Assembly: GCA_018340375.1 (NCBI GenBank)
Contig: JAFFJZ010000030.1
Location: 1,922,001 to 1,986,000 of the forward strand
Length of the DNA stretch: 64,000 bases
Source of the DNA: Gonatopus flavifemur
Lineage: Eukaryota > Arthropoda > Insecta > Hymenoptera > Dryinidae
Direction: 5' to 3'
Part shown: positions 13,071 to 24,751 of the stretch, one piece after another
Numbering within the stretch: position 1 is the stretch's first letter
How the letters are laid out: each line of letters opens with the position of its first letter
Translations under genes and position numbers: made by a program
The notes under the pieces: model-generated
What the model saw: only the letters and a program-made list of their open reading frames with translations
Databases searched by the model: none
Told to the model about the DNA's origin: nothing

Positions 13071-13435
13071 CATGTGAATTTCAAAAGGCAACGAACAAAT
13101 CCAAAAAATCTTCTGATTCCTGATTGAAAATTCAATTCCTAAAAATGGTCAGGTTAACGTTAATAATGCTCGAGTGCACCAAAAAGAGCTTGCTCCGCTT
13201 GCATGTTTAGGATCCTAATAGCGCTTGATTTGCTCGCGATATGATAACACATAAAATGTTAATTCCTAATGTTATGAAATTTTCTTAATTATTCTTAATT
13301 CTCAATTTAGTAATAATACAACCACTGTGTGAACTGTAAACAAAGAACTGGGTGCAAATTCAGCTACGATTTTTTCTCATTGTATTTGACTTATTTTTGT
13401 TTTTGTTTTAAACAATCCGAAATAAAAATGTACCA

Positions 13436-13900
13436 TTGGTTCGAGGGTGGTGCAACGTAGCCCAAGGTTGGGCGATCCTCGACATTAAAATGGCGCAACT
13501 ATGAAAAGATAACATCACTTTACGCTCCACCAATCCTTTTTTTCAATAAAGAATCAATATTGGTAAAACAGTAGACCAAATTCGGGCCAAGACTGGCGAT
13601 TGCAACTCATGTTGAGCCTAGTTATTGTCAATGCTTAGAACATCACTTATCCATGTTATCCAGTCTATGTTGGGCCGAGGATTGGCGATAGCTCGCCCCA
13701 AGCATATGTCAATGCTGAGACAATCATAGATTGACGAAAGCAATTCACTAATTACTAATAATGGTGTATCATTTTGTCATGTTTTGATCAACATTGACTC
13801 TACATAGATTGCCAAGATTTGGCAGTCAGCCTTGCACCAAGCTATTCTAATGTTTTTCGCGTTGACGAAAGCAAGAGATTTTTATCTAGGATGTCTTTCA
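13436..13900 (+). repeat. Dispersed repeat family with GGCCAAGATTGGCGAT modules, copy 1
   Basis: Begins near GGTTCGAGGGTGGTGCAACG. It then carries CGTAGCCCAAGGTTGGGCGAT, TACGCTCCACCAATCC, and several modules of the type GGCCAAGACTGGCGAT followed by TTGTCAATGCT. The same ordered blocks occur reversed at 28066-28285, where the central modules are absent. This copy is longer by one or two internal modules. Non-coding. Confidence 0.65.
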
Positions 13901-14812
13901 CATCATAATGCAATAATTAAGTTTTTTCATCATACATTTCATGACTCGGCAATCAATTCTAATAACGCCAAATATTATTAATATGAAAAACAGCCCTCAC
14001 GGAAGTTTATCCAAATTTAGATCTCCATAAAATAAACAACATCTATGAACATCGATATGCATTGGTCAGTTAATTAAGCCTTCTTCATGCACAACATCTT
14101 TGTCTCTTTGTACAATACCTTCATTTCATACTTTTAATAATTCCTTACCAATTGGAATGCAACTCATCACGAATTGCGAGCACCACTCAGACTATAATCG
14201 TGTAGATTAGAAAAATGCGAACGTAGAATTAAACTCCATTTCCCGTAAGAGAATGCAGTATTTTTGAATGGTCAATCATTTTGGTAATATTCGACATCAA
14301 ATTTCATGGTACTGCCATGAAAAAACGAAAGATTAATCATGTTCGATGATTGTAATAAGGTCACCGTAAGATTAAAAAAAAAACTCAACAGACTACGAGG
14401 TTCTTGGTCTCAGCCTCTAAGCTACGATACTACATAAATAATGGAGTTTCTAATGGAGACGGGTCGATAGCAGCTATTTAAAACCCAAGGGATGGAATCG
14501 AAACTAAAAATAACGCATGGAGCTTCCAGACAATTTTCATGTGTTTTCTCTTCGGTGAAAAAAAACATATTCGGATTAGAAAATTAACGCAACCTGAATT
14601 CGTGGTTCACAAACGGAAATCTCACATTTATTTTTCAGGAAGAACCACTGTAAGTCAGGTTTCCTTTGACATGCTGGAAATATACAACATATTGTGAAAG
14701 AAACACAATCTTCTTCTTGTATGAAATTTCAAAGAGAATTCGTTTATAGAAGCGAATGAAGGATTGGAAATTTGATAATTTATACACGAAGACGAGGACT
14801 GGAGCGGAGGAG
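13901..14812. other. Intergenic, nothing recognised
   Basis: AT-rich DNA without recognisable genes or inverted termini. Confidence 0.45.
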
Positions 14813-14893
14813 TTGTCAAAATTATATATAATTTCTATGCAATTCGATACACTTCACATATAATTATATATAAATTTTATATAATTTTGACAA
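14813..14893. repeat. Short AT-rich hairpin element
   Basis: TTGTCAAAATTATATATAAT at the left pairs with ATATAATTTTGACAA at the right. Similar hairpins built on AAAATTATATATAA lie at 48970-49036 and 50925-51015, suggesting a small dispersed family. Confidence 0.5.
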
Positions 14894-15062
14894 TTTTTAC
14901 CAAAATGTGTCGACTCCGAAAAATAAAACATTTTGATTACAATGAAGTGAATTTCCCTAAGTTTCCACCTGCTGTGTACAGGGAAATTTCGATGATTTCC
15001 TACGGTTTGGATAAGCGTACACTACAGAATATCTCTAAGAATTATTGGAACGGTTGTTCGTA

Positions 15063-15545
15063 CACTGAGAAAAAGGTTCATTGATAGTTAACAAATGTAT
15101 ATTTGCTTATGAGGAAATAAATATTTGTTTGCATCAAATATATTTCGTTGATAACTATAAAAAAGTGATATTACGTAGAAATAAGCGTTTGTTGATAGTT
15201 GATGAATCTTTATAATTTTTCTTTATCTTTATCATAAAGTAAATATTCATTTCGCCACACGGAGGAAAATCAAGGAGTATATTTCACTCCATACAATTAG
15301 TCAACATTTTTTGGTAGCTCATACAATATTTTCAGTATGGCTTACTCCTTACAAAGTAAATCTCTCTTGAACATTGGTAAGAAGTACTCCAATGGAGTAA
15401 CTTCTACTCCGAAAATAGTCATGCATATACTGACTGGGCGCTGGAGTAAAAGCTACCGCGATCAGAATAGCGGTCACTCCTCATTTTTCTCCGTGGATAA
15501 CTGAAGATACATTTGGTAAATATAAAAAACCTTTTTGTCAATTTA
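15063..15545. mobile_element. TA-flanked MITE (CACTGAGAAAAAGG), host of a nested MITE
   Basis: The left end TA-CACTGAGAAAAAGGTT pairs loosely with AACCTTTTTGTCAAT near 15528-15542. Subterminal ACAAATGTATATTTG is mirrored by GATACATTTGGTAAATAT on the right. The nested element 15255-15496 splits it. The right terminus is decayed. Confidence 0.5.
15255..15496. mobile_element. MITE with CCACACGGAGGAAAA termini
   Basis: The left end is CCACACGGAGGAAAATCAAG and the right end CTCCTCATTTTTCTCCGTGG. The interior has TACTCCAATGGAGTAACTTC, a small palindrome, shared with 9479-9668. This is the intact family member. Confidence 0.75.
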
Positions 15546-16079
15546 TGAGTTTATAATAGCCAGTTTTCGTAGTGCCATCGCAAAACAGATGAATTAGATC
15601 ATCAAATTTTTGAGGTTCAATGAAAATGTGATACTAGAGTGATTCTAGCAGACCTCTTACTCTGAAAAACTCTCATGTTGAATCGTTGTAAATTTCTTTT
15701 TACATGATTTCTTCAAGAAAAAAATTCTTTCAAATAGCGAGTATATGTGTGTTCTCAAAGTTAACTTTGAATGAAACTCATGATGTGATCTTTGAAAGCT
15801 TTGTGCCATCTGGAACCTGTACACATGATTCAAAAAATGTTTGTATGAATCAATTTATTTTTTCTTCAACTACAAATTGAAGCTCTACTTGTTAAATAAG
15901 AATAGCTAAAAAGAATGCTGGTCTTTTTACATTCAACACTTGATATATTGTTTTCTGATTAAATGTTAGATGAAAATCACTGTTGATCAATTTTTCAAGA
16001 AAATTACAAGAATTCCCTTAGCATTCATGGTCTTTGAAAGAAATTTGTTGAAATTGTTCTTGAAAATTCCGAATTCGTA
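15546..16079. other. Intergenic, nothing recognised
   Basis: AT-rich, no ORF or paired termini recognised. Confidence 0.4.
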
Positions 16080-16651
16080 CAGTCCGCTCTCTCAACAGTG
16101 CCGGTGATGGGAGAGTAGGGGAGTATTTTTCTTAGAACTCATGTACCCCCACCATTGGCGTACGCGTATGTTCTCAACATTCGTAAGCCACTCTCGCAAT
16201 AGTGCCACACGCTTGTGTATGCAAAATTACTCTCTTCTGTCTTCTATCGGGTACAACATGCATAGTATTTACACTCAATTCTACGAGGATCAATTTTATG
16301 AAGTCCAAAACAAGGTTTGAAGTAATTATGGAAGTATTATGGAGTGGAGTAATTATGGAGTAAATTTTGTAGTGTATAGAAGTAATTATGGAGCTCCAGG
16401 CAAGAACAAAAAAACGAAAAGGTAGTAAAGATTTTTCTTCTCTCGACACATTTGCCATGATGGAACATGGATCAGAGTAATTGAACATCAGTTATGAAGA
16501 GTTCTTGATCATATTTGCGGGTGGCACTATTGCGAGAAACGGTTTCAAATGTGATGCCACACGATAGCGTGATGGATGGTGGGGGTAGTGTTCGAGCACG
16601 AATGAGGAGAATCGGCACTATTCAGAGTGGCACTGTTGAGAGAGCGGACTG
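16080..16651. mobile_element. TA-flanked TIR element (CAGTCCGCTCTCTCAACAGTGCC)
   Basis: The left end CAGTCCGCTCTCTCAACAGT is an exact inverted match of the right end, and TA lies on both sides. A second, inner inverted pair, ACTCTCGCAATAGTGCCAC near 16192 and GTGGCACTATTGCGAGA near 16522, reads as a variant of the terminal motif. The interior has three near-copies of GAAGTAATTATGGAG near 16317-16393. No transposase is encoded. The TA duplication points to the Tc1/mariner group, by inference. Confidence 0.75.
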
Positions 16652-17239
16652 TATATAAGGTTAATCAGGGTGAAGTGACGTGTTTTCCCGCTCCATTACA
16701 GCATGAAATAATACATAAAAGCTCATTTCCTCAAAGAAGATTTAAAAATTGTAATTGAATCTTCATATTCTTCTTCAGCAAACGAGGATTGGTGTATTAT
16801 TTTATGCTTTGATGGAACGGGAAAGTGCGTCATCCCATCCCGATTTACCCTATCTCGATTCAGAACATGATCATTATTTCCTTGACAGATCTAGAAAAAT
16901 CAATGAACTGAATTAAGGCCCCAATAAAAAACCCCCCCGCTCGGTCAAAAATGATTTTGACTTTTTTTTCTCGTTTAAAACCATCCAGGAAAACACTCAG
17001 GCCCAGAAGGCTTAACGGGGCGACAGCACTGCCCAGGGCGGTATGCACTCTTACGGCAGCTCTGACGAGGATCAAAAATATCTGTTCTTGACATTTTCGA
17101 GGGATCGAAATATAAATTTAATTTCACGAAATGCGAGTTACTTATTCGTAATTCCTTATCAAATTTGTGTTTTATGTAATATTCCTATTCCAGGTTTTGT
17201 GTCATACGAACAAACATATATATATATATACGCATATAC
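16652..17239. other. Intergenic with short (TA)n
   Basis: A GC-richer patch near 16980-17045 (GGCCCAGAAGGCTTAACGGG, GCCCAGGGCGGTATG) may be a transposon scrap but has no partner. A (TA)n run lies near 17217-17231. Nothing else recognised. Confidence 0.4.
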
Positions 17240-20200
17240 AACAGGAACCAATGATCAACTCGGTTAAAATTACACCACCGTACATGCACGTAACCATTTA
17301 CATAGTGGACCCTTCAAGATCTTGCTGTATCTCATTGAGTATTGGTACAAAAGATAGAACGAAACGACGAAGCATAAACACCTTTCAGAGAACTGCGAGC
17401 GTTGATGATGGGCAGGTGTTCACAGGCACAGTGATTCACCTTCGGTTTACTTTTTGTCTTTCACGCCGAGATGAATATTCTTCAGAATATTATCTTTCAC
17501 GTACAAATACGTGTGCAATTAAGATGAATAAATTGCATGAAAGGTGATTTCAAGAAACAATAAAAATACTAATTTTCTCGTTGAACATAATATAAACATA
17601 AAAATATAATGCAGGTAACGCGAAACAACCTGTGTCGAGAATTTTGAACGGATTTTATCCGCAATATTAATAAATGAGGACAAAATCAATCTGAAAATCA
17701 AATATGATAACGATGACACCTTTAAAGAAAAGTTTTTCCTCATATTGATATATTATATGTTTTACCGAGAACCGATTAATCCTCGTTGAAGAATGGAATA
17801 CACTGTTTGCGATAGAAAGAAATATTATTCCACCGCCCAAAAGATCACAGTTCTCCCCTGTACCTACTGGAAAAAATATCATAGAAACTATGGGATTCTA
17901 TAGCAGTATTTGGACATCTATGAGATTTTTTCAACGGGGTATTCATGTGAGATGAGGAAAAAATAACATCCTCTTAAATCATTTGAATCTTTTCTCCCCG
18001 ATACAGCGTATTTATTCACTAATGAAAAGTTGATGCAAGTCAAAACTCTCATCTTTATGTACTCTGGTACGTGGTCTTTCACAGACGAGAACTCGTTGGA
18101 GAGCGCAAATAAGAATGATGAAAGATTCAGTGCTATATAAGCACATTACAAGGGATGAAAAAGGCCAACCGTAGATGGTACAAAGAATGATGTAGGATGC
18201 AGAAAATTCATACAGTGTTACCGAGCTGGCGTGTAAGTATATATGAGAGAAAAAAGCAGGAGAAATAATCGTGGCATAAGAGTTGAAACGAAGCGAATCA
18301 TGGCAACTTCAACAAACAGGTTTCAAGCGCAAGCTGCATCATTGTAAAACGATTTAAATACTTGGATACAATTCATCGGAAATACTTCAACCTAATACCT
18401 CAAATGACTATCGATACTACATAAAGAATGCAAAGTCCTTTCAGAAACATTGAGATTCCTTCGGTAAATATTTGAATAGGGGAATGATTTCAATTTCAAT
18501 GATCGTGAAAGCATATTCATTTTTTCAACATTCAATAAAATTTTAAACTTTCGAGTTCATAAATACGATGAAGGATTTGATTATGTGATTCATATTGTAA
18601 AATACTTGAATTTGGCCAACAGCCAAAACAAGTGATTCAGGAAAATCTACCTTTTACAAATTGCATAAAGGGTGCCCGTAATTTTTCCAGCTTTGGTTAC
18701 AAAGTTCACTTATATATACCAAATCAATGAATGTTTCTAGTAAAGATCGTCCTGGTCCTTGCTTTGGTATGATAAAGTGACGAACGAGATATTCTAGGTG
18801 CTGCTAAGACCTGTTCTCGTGCCAAGAAAACGCTTAGAATAATCTCTACTACGTTACGCTATTACAATGAGCATTAAATGAAATTATTACTGCAGTTAAC
18901 TCCAGAATAAGTGCACCAGCATATCATATACTCACACGCGTCTTTATTGGACGGTGTTTGCCTAGAAATTTTGTTCATCGAAATCACAAACCAGCAAAAT
19001 GCCGATGAATAATCAACTCATTCATTAGAAAATCAGAAGTCGCCAACACCTCGAAATTATGAATTAACCAGGAGCTATGAAATATTGAATCAAATATCCG
19101 TAATTTCAATTTAACTCAAGTTCGACTTATCAGTTCCTAATCTATTACTTTGATTCATTGATAATGTACAATAAGAAGATATCAGTCAGTTATTAATCAA
19201 CAACTAATTAATTATTTTACCAACTAGTTGTTTCTGCTTTTTAGCGCCATATGAACAACCGGTATCTTGAATTATTTGCATCATTAGATGTCTGAAACCA
19301 AAAACATGCTTCATTTTCTCATAAAAACTGTCGACAATTGTATTGAAAAAAAAGAAACAAGTTCGAACCATGTTAATCTGAAAATTAAACTTCGGAACAA
19401 GAATATAAATTTCTTTTAGATATCAAATCGAACACCTAGCTGTATCAATCAAACTAAAATCTTGTACGAACTTTTTTGAATAATTTCATCGAAGCAAGAA
19501 GTAAAATAAAATGTACTTCGTTTCTACCCTTTACGAGATTCTGAGGATAATATCTTTTTTTCACCACAATACATCCATCCAAAATCGAGTGGAATAAAGA
19601 ACCAATGAAGAGAGGACCGTAGAAAGGATCACATACCTGTTAAGCAGGTGTTCTACCAAGACCGGCTTTCGTTTTCTTTCCTCTCGCACCTACACCACAC
19701 CATAAGAACGAACATAGCACGTCTACGTGCATTCAGTCCCTCCTCTTTAAACATGTACGTTCACCACCGAGCGCATAACATACGCATACAAATTTTCTGG
19801 GTGCCGTCTCGTTTCATCGTGAAAGGTTCGACGGGTGTCTGAGTTGTGCGTATCAAAAGATTTTCAGCTCCAGTGGTACCATAATATCATACTATTTTGC
19901 TACTGTCCTCGGTAAAACATTTTCAAATCAGGTCTTTTGTATGAAGAAACAAATATATTTATTTCCGTAGTAGGAACACATTGAAGGAATGCTACGGGAG
20001 AACAATTTCCATATATTTTACATCCTGCCGAGAAAATATTTGTGTATCTTTTGTTTTATGATAATTGAGGGAAAGGATGAAGGAAACGATTTGGCGTGTG
20101 AATGGCCCTAAAACAATGATGAATTGAAAAAAAACCTCGTGAGATATAAATTTTTCCCTTTATATTTCTTAAATTATATGCAAAACATGATCGAGAAGAA

Positions 20201-22892
20201 TGAATCTTCTCAAGAAAATAATATGTGGATCCGAAAACAAATTCGAATGCTACACGAAGCTGCGAAACTCGAGAGGGATATAGGTATAATTTTGTGAAAA
20301 AATCCCATGGCAAATATCTCCATTGACCTTTCCATACTCGAGATTCATTTTAATTCCTCATATACGTTCCTATAAATGACCCTTCTGCTCGTCGGGTTAA
20401 TTTACCATCATACGACCTTTGAATATGTATAATCGTTCCAAAAAAAAGGGAAAAAGGTATAAATCTCTCGACGTCTATATTCCCTGTGCTTTCGAGCGCT
20501 ATTTCCGTTTCTTCCGGATATGAGGGAGTTTCAGCCTATTGTAAGATTCGAACGAATGGACGAGTGCTCTTTTCAAACATACCTCTTTTCTTATTTTTCT
20601 TTATTCCAGAAATACAGATGGATACCGAACCACGGATTACAATCTCTGTATTCTCATTAAATTCTCATGATCCGTGATATAACAAAGTTTTTCAATTATA
20701 TTTTAATTGAATCAGACTATGTTTTTGTATTTGTAACATTCCAAAGCCCCGTATGTTGCCGAATAACATTACATCTTCAGACTTCAAAATACAAGGATAA
20801 TGGGATAACAGACGGGTGTATCTTCCAACTGACAGTCTCTTTTGCAACACTGTTGCTCTTGGAAATACGATATCATTGACCATATGCTACTTTGAACCTC
20901 ATCACGTATAACTAGAATGAATTATCTTGTACTTGTTTGTTGTTCATTCAATCCAAATTGTTCAAAAGAGCGAGAAAAATAACTGTAATGGATTTATGTA
21001 AACACTTTAAACGATTCCCTGGAGCGAATTCTTACACGTTCATCTAATATTTTCAATATAAATATGCGAGGGAGTCGTTGTTGCGATGGTTACATGCACG
21101 GTTACCCATTTTTCGTTTATTACATGTAATATAAGGAAGATTAGGAATCTCATCGTTTCAAGCTTTATCAGGAATAACCATTTCCATCGCTTCACAAATA
21201 TTTATAATCTTATACGGCGTCATATGAGGGCAATAACCGCGGTGCAACGACTTGACTGCAAATCGAAAGCAGCGTCTCCTCCGGCGTTATAGTCCGTTCC
21301 TTCCTCTCCTTTTATTCCAAAGTTGAATACATTGGCAATGTACGTGTATGACACGAAAGAGGATGAATATTGAATGCTACTCCTACTATTTCAAGCATGA
21401 TTTATCATCACAGGATGCAACAAAAGACCTAAATATAAACTACGCGAACAAAGCTAGCCCAAATATATCAATCGTTTATTTAGCTTTATTTTTCTTGATA
21501 ATGACATAAACTTTTTTAAACGAAAAACCAAACATTTTACAATGAATTATATGATCAGAATATATTCCTCCTATTACGAGTTTATCAACCGTTAACAAAT
21601 GTCTTACGACATTTCTTAGCCATTGATGAACCGTAGGCGGAGTATGGTTTCACGGCAACATCGTTGTTGGATCTACTTCAATATAACATGGAAATTAATA
21701 CCATAACGTACCATAAATTCAACCGCAGATGCTGCTGTAATTCTAACAGTATTTCCTTGCATAGCAGCGTTAACGTTGAAACTATAGCAATGCCGCGATT
21801 AGCCCGATTATATTGTTTTCTTCCCACCTAGGGCAAATTTTCCCCGGCTCCATCCCTCAAATGTCCTATCTAATAAAAAAAATATGAAATATGATACGCA
21901 ATATGTGAAGAGTAAATGTAAAGTTTACGAATCTTTAAAGGTTTTTTCATAGTGCATTACACTCTCATATCTCTTTTAAAAGTCATCACAGGGAAACGTA
22001 ATGGAGGTTAGAGAAATATGTGCCTTTAGGGCTGATATATGTGTCGTTCCACATAACGATATTTTAGGTTGAAACCAAAGTATGATCTTTCACGATGTTC
22101 ATTTTCAATCCGACTGGAACCCCACCTTCTACCCTCTTCTACAAAACGTACCTTTTATTCTCCCTCATCGTCATAATTCTTTGCAATTATCATGCGCTAT
22201 TTATGAAACGATGATTGTTCTATATTCTATGTTCTTGAATGATTTTATTTTTTCACTTAACGTGTAAACATGTAACGTTAAATCAATGAATGAAATATCC
22301 ATTTCTCTCTTCATTTTCTTTTATTTCTATTTTCATCTCCATGTCGAAGTAAATATATCTGCATGAAAGATAACAATTGTATGCGGCGCAGCTATGGAGT
22401 ACACTCATACTGGTCCAGAATCCAACAAAAGGCGCTCGTACGTGTAATGTGTGCGGCAAGAAGAACAAAAGCCACCACACGACGTGTGCCACGCCCGTCT
22501 CTTGAGTTGCGAGGGTGGGTGGAAAGAAGGGACAATAGGGGATGAGGAAGATGAAAAGAGAGGAAAGAGGCACGCACTTGACTGTAAAGATGCCCCATTT
22601 TATTCCGTCAGAAGGGTTTAAGGGTAGAAAAGCGTGTGAAACGTGATAATCAGATACCTGATAGATAAAATCATATCCATAAAATCGTATTGATCTTTCA
22701 GCTGAACTCTCCAATCGAAACATTTGAACTGTTTGTCTTCTGGAATTCACATCCTTTCCTGTTTAGTAGAGTAGAAGAATTTTTAATTTACAATAAAAGA
22801 CAAAAAAATTAAAGAAAGGTGTTGAATTTGTTAATACGGAAACAATGGGTAATTGTTAATTTCATCCTATAATTTGAATTTTTGATCAATTA
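17240..22892. other. Longest stretch free of recognisable repeats or genes
   Basis: I find no TIR pair, tandem array, transposase motif or RNA gene in this 5.6 kb. The largest open frame is 155 codons on the minus strand (22283-22750). It has no recognisable domain or obvious orthologue, and is overlapped by another open frame on the same strand. The stretch could be intronic or intergenic host DNA. Conservation data would be needed to find regulatory elements or small exons. Confidence 0.5.
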
Positions 22893-24164
22893 GGGGAGAG
22901 TTGCGTATATCGTACCGGTGCCTAAATCGTACCGCTTCGATATCTCAGAAGGTAATGGTGATTAATTCCATATAGCGACGAAAACGTAAACTGCATCACC
23001 TTTTAGCACTTCTCATCGAAACCCGTCGCTATCACGTGCGTATTGTATTCATAGTGGTGAATTGTAGGAAATTCGATGTGTTCATGTAAAATTCAAGTTC
23101 CGTGTCTAAGAGAATAGTATGAAACAAGGTAAGAATGAACGTTTTAGAGAATTTGTTTCTCAAATGATGTCCTTTCAACTATCTTTTGATATATTGAAAG
23201 TTCATGAACGATCGTCTTGAGGTCACGTTTCTCTTGTTTGTTTTCTTCAAATCACAGTTGTCTATATCGTACCACCATGTAGTTTCCTAAATCGTACCGA
23301 CACAATTTCGGATATTATTTTTATACGTTGAATTCATTTATAAAATTGCAATTTTTTCGTGCATAAATAACGTATTTTTGATCAACCCTATTGCAGAATG
23401 AGTGGCAAGAGGCAATACGGGAATTGGACATCAGATGAAATGTCCATGGCAATATCGGCGTACCGGAATGGAGACTGTGGTTTCAATGAACTTTGTCGAC
23501 AATACAACATACCAAAACCTACCTTCAAGAGGCACTTAGAGTCTCGTAATATTGTAGCAAATAAACAAATCAAAAGTTTTGGAAAACCCACCAGCAGGAA
23601 AAAATGATATCCCTCATATTTTATAATAAGGGCTGGAAAAAAAAATTTTTTGTTCCGAGTGCCAATAAGGATATAATAGAAATACACCAATGGAATACAC
23701 AAGATTTATTTCCATTTCCTATGATTCCTCAATGTCTTGAGCTATTTCACAGTTTAGCTCATCACTTTTGTTGAAATAAATGCATTTAAATATGTTATGA
23801 TAAAGATAATTTTTTCAGCTTGTATTCAAATAAAATAAGAAATTGTTTCAATAATAAATTCTAAAACTGTTTTATGGATCTGCATTAGTAATCCTGTGTT
23901 TTTTTTTCAATATTGAGTACCTGGTACGATTTAGGAAACCGGTGGTACGATTTAGGATACCAGTTTCCTAAATCGTACCATTTGCAAGGTTTTCGAAATT
24001 GTTTTTTTACTTAGAAATGGCTTGGTATTCACGATCCAGAAAAATATATTACATTTGGAATAAACTCCTTTACTTCATGACATATTCCATATTTTTTTAC
24101 CATGTGATGGGACTTGTCAAAAAAATTAAATGTTGAAAGTGGTACGATATAGGCTACTCTCCCC
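22893..24164 (+). mobile_element. TA-flanked pogo/Tc1-mariner-like element with HTH_psq ORF
   Basis: The ends are GGGGAGAGTTGCGTATATCG and the inverted CGATATAGGCTACTCTCCCC, with TA on both sides. The word CCTAAATCGTACC (or CTATATCGTACC) recurs near 22920, 23265 and 23287 in one orientation and near 23927, 23944 and 24138 in the other, with one reversed copy at 23968. This matches the subterminal repeat layout of transposase-binding sites. It encodes one short DNA-binding ORF (23398-23607) and no DDE catalytic domain, so it is non-autonomous. Confidence 0.75.
23398..23607 (+). CDS. HTH_psq (pipsqueak/CENP-B-like) DNA-binding domain protein, 69 aa
   Basis: The ORF reads MSGKRQYGNWTSDEMSMAIS at its start and continues through AYRNGDCGFNELCRQYNIPK and TFKRHLESRN. 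This is the classic pipsqueak-type helix-turn-helix: a basic start, GNWT, a first helix, the NGD turn, then a recognition helix ending in PKPTFKRHL. In pogo-group transposases this domain is the N-terminal module, followed by a CENP-B HTH and a DDE domain of several hundred residues. Here the frame stops after 69 codons in a basic tail, FGKPTSRKK. The start ATG follows a splice-acceptor-like CCCTATTGCAG at 23387-23397, so an upstream exon is possible. Its role is inferred: it may bind the CTAAATCGTACC motifs of its own element. Alternatively it is a truncated relic with no function. Confidence 0.75.
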   Translation: MSGKRQYGNWTSDEMSMAISAYRNGDCGFNELCRQYNIPKPTFKRHLESRNIVANKQIKSFGKPTSRKK

Positions 24165-24247
24165 TACAAACTCCAAAAACCATTTGAAACAAAGGTCCAG
24201 GCTTGGACCGCTAAACTTGAGCTTTCAACTTTAATATTCCGGGTAGA

Positions 24248-24303
24248 AATGATTCGTGGCATTCCCCAGTTCTGTCCAAAACCTGGAGAATGCCACGAAT
24301 CAT
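24248..24303. ncRNA. Perfectly paired short hairpin (miRNA-like or MITE remnant)
   Basis: AATGATTCGTGGCATTCCCC pairs with its complement GAATGCCACGAATCATT across a loop of about 15 bases (TTCTGTCCAAAAC region). The fold of about 56 nt has a stem of some 20 bp with one bulge near the CCAG/CTGG base. The size suits a pre-miRNA, but the near-perfect symmetry also fits a tiny MITE remnant. Expression is unknown. Confidence 0.3.
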
Positions 24304-24751
24304 TCCTAGGCGGGATCATCTTGTAACATGCATTCGAATGAAATGCAATATTGTTTCCATTCCCACGATTCTCGATTCCACATCATGTGGAAGAAACCTA
24401 TTGAATTCAGTAGAAAAAGAGAACCAAAAGTTTCTATCAAATTCTCTTTGTGATGGGAAAAAATATGATTGATATGAACAAAGATGGTATGATTTTGCCA
24501 CAAGCAACGGCCCCCTTCATGACTCAGCTAATGAAAATCCTCAAATGTTCGTGACAGAAGAATTCCTCTATCAGAAACAATTTTCTCAGTTCCTGTGCAC
24601 CTGATGAATGTAATAAAGTTGCTTCTTTGACTTATATTGAAAGAGAACATGAAGTATGGATGTGAATAGCAAAAAAATAGTCGAATATTCGAATGATCAA
24701 TCAGCGAATGGAAATTAAAAAATATTTAATACCTCAAATCCAATAAGCAAA
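24304..24751. other. Intergenic, nothing recognised
   Basis: Open frames of 60-65 codons on both strands have no recognisable domain. No repeats seen. Confidence 0.4.

Noticed and set aside
16980..17050. hAT-like GC-rich terminus (GCCCAGGGCGG)
   Set aside because: No inverted partner or target duplication could be found nearby.
17167..17547. 126-codon plus-strand open frame
   Set aside because: Begins in a (TA)n region, with no domain and an overlapping frame. Treated as chance.
22283..22750. 155-codon minus-strand open frame as a host gene
   Set aside because: No recognisable domain, unusual low-complexity hydrophobic runs, and competing open frames overlap it on both strands.
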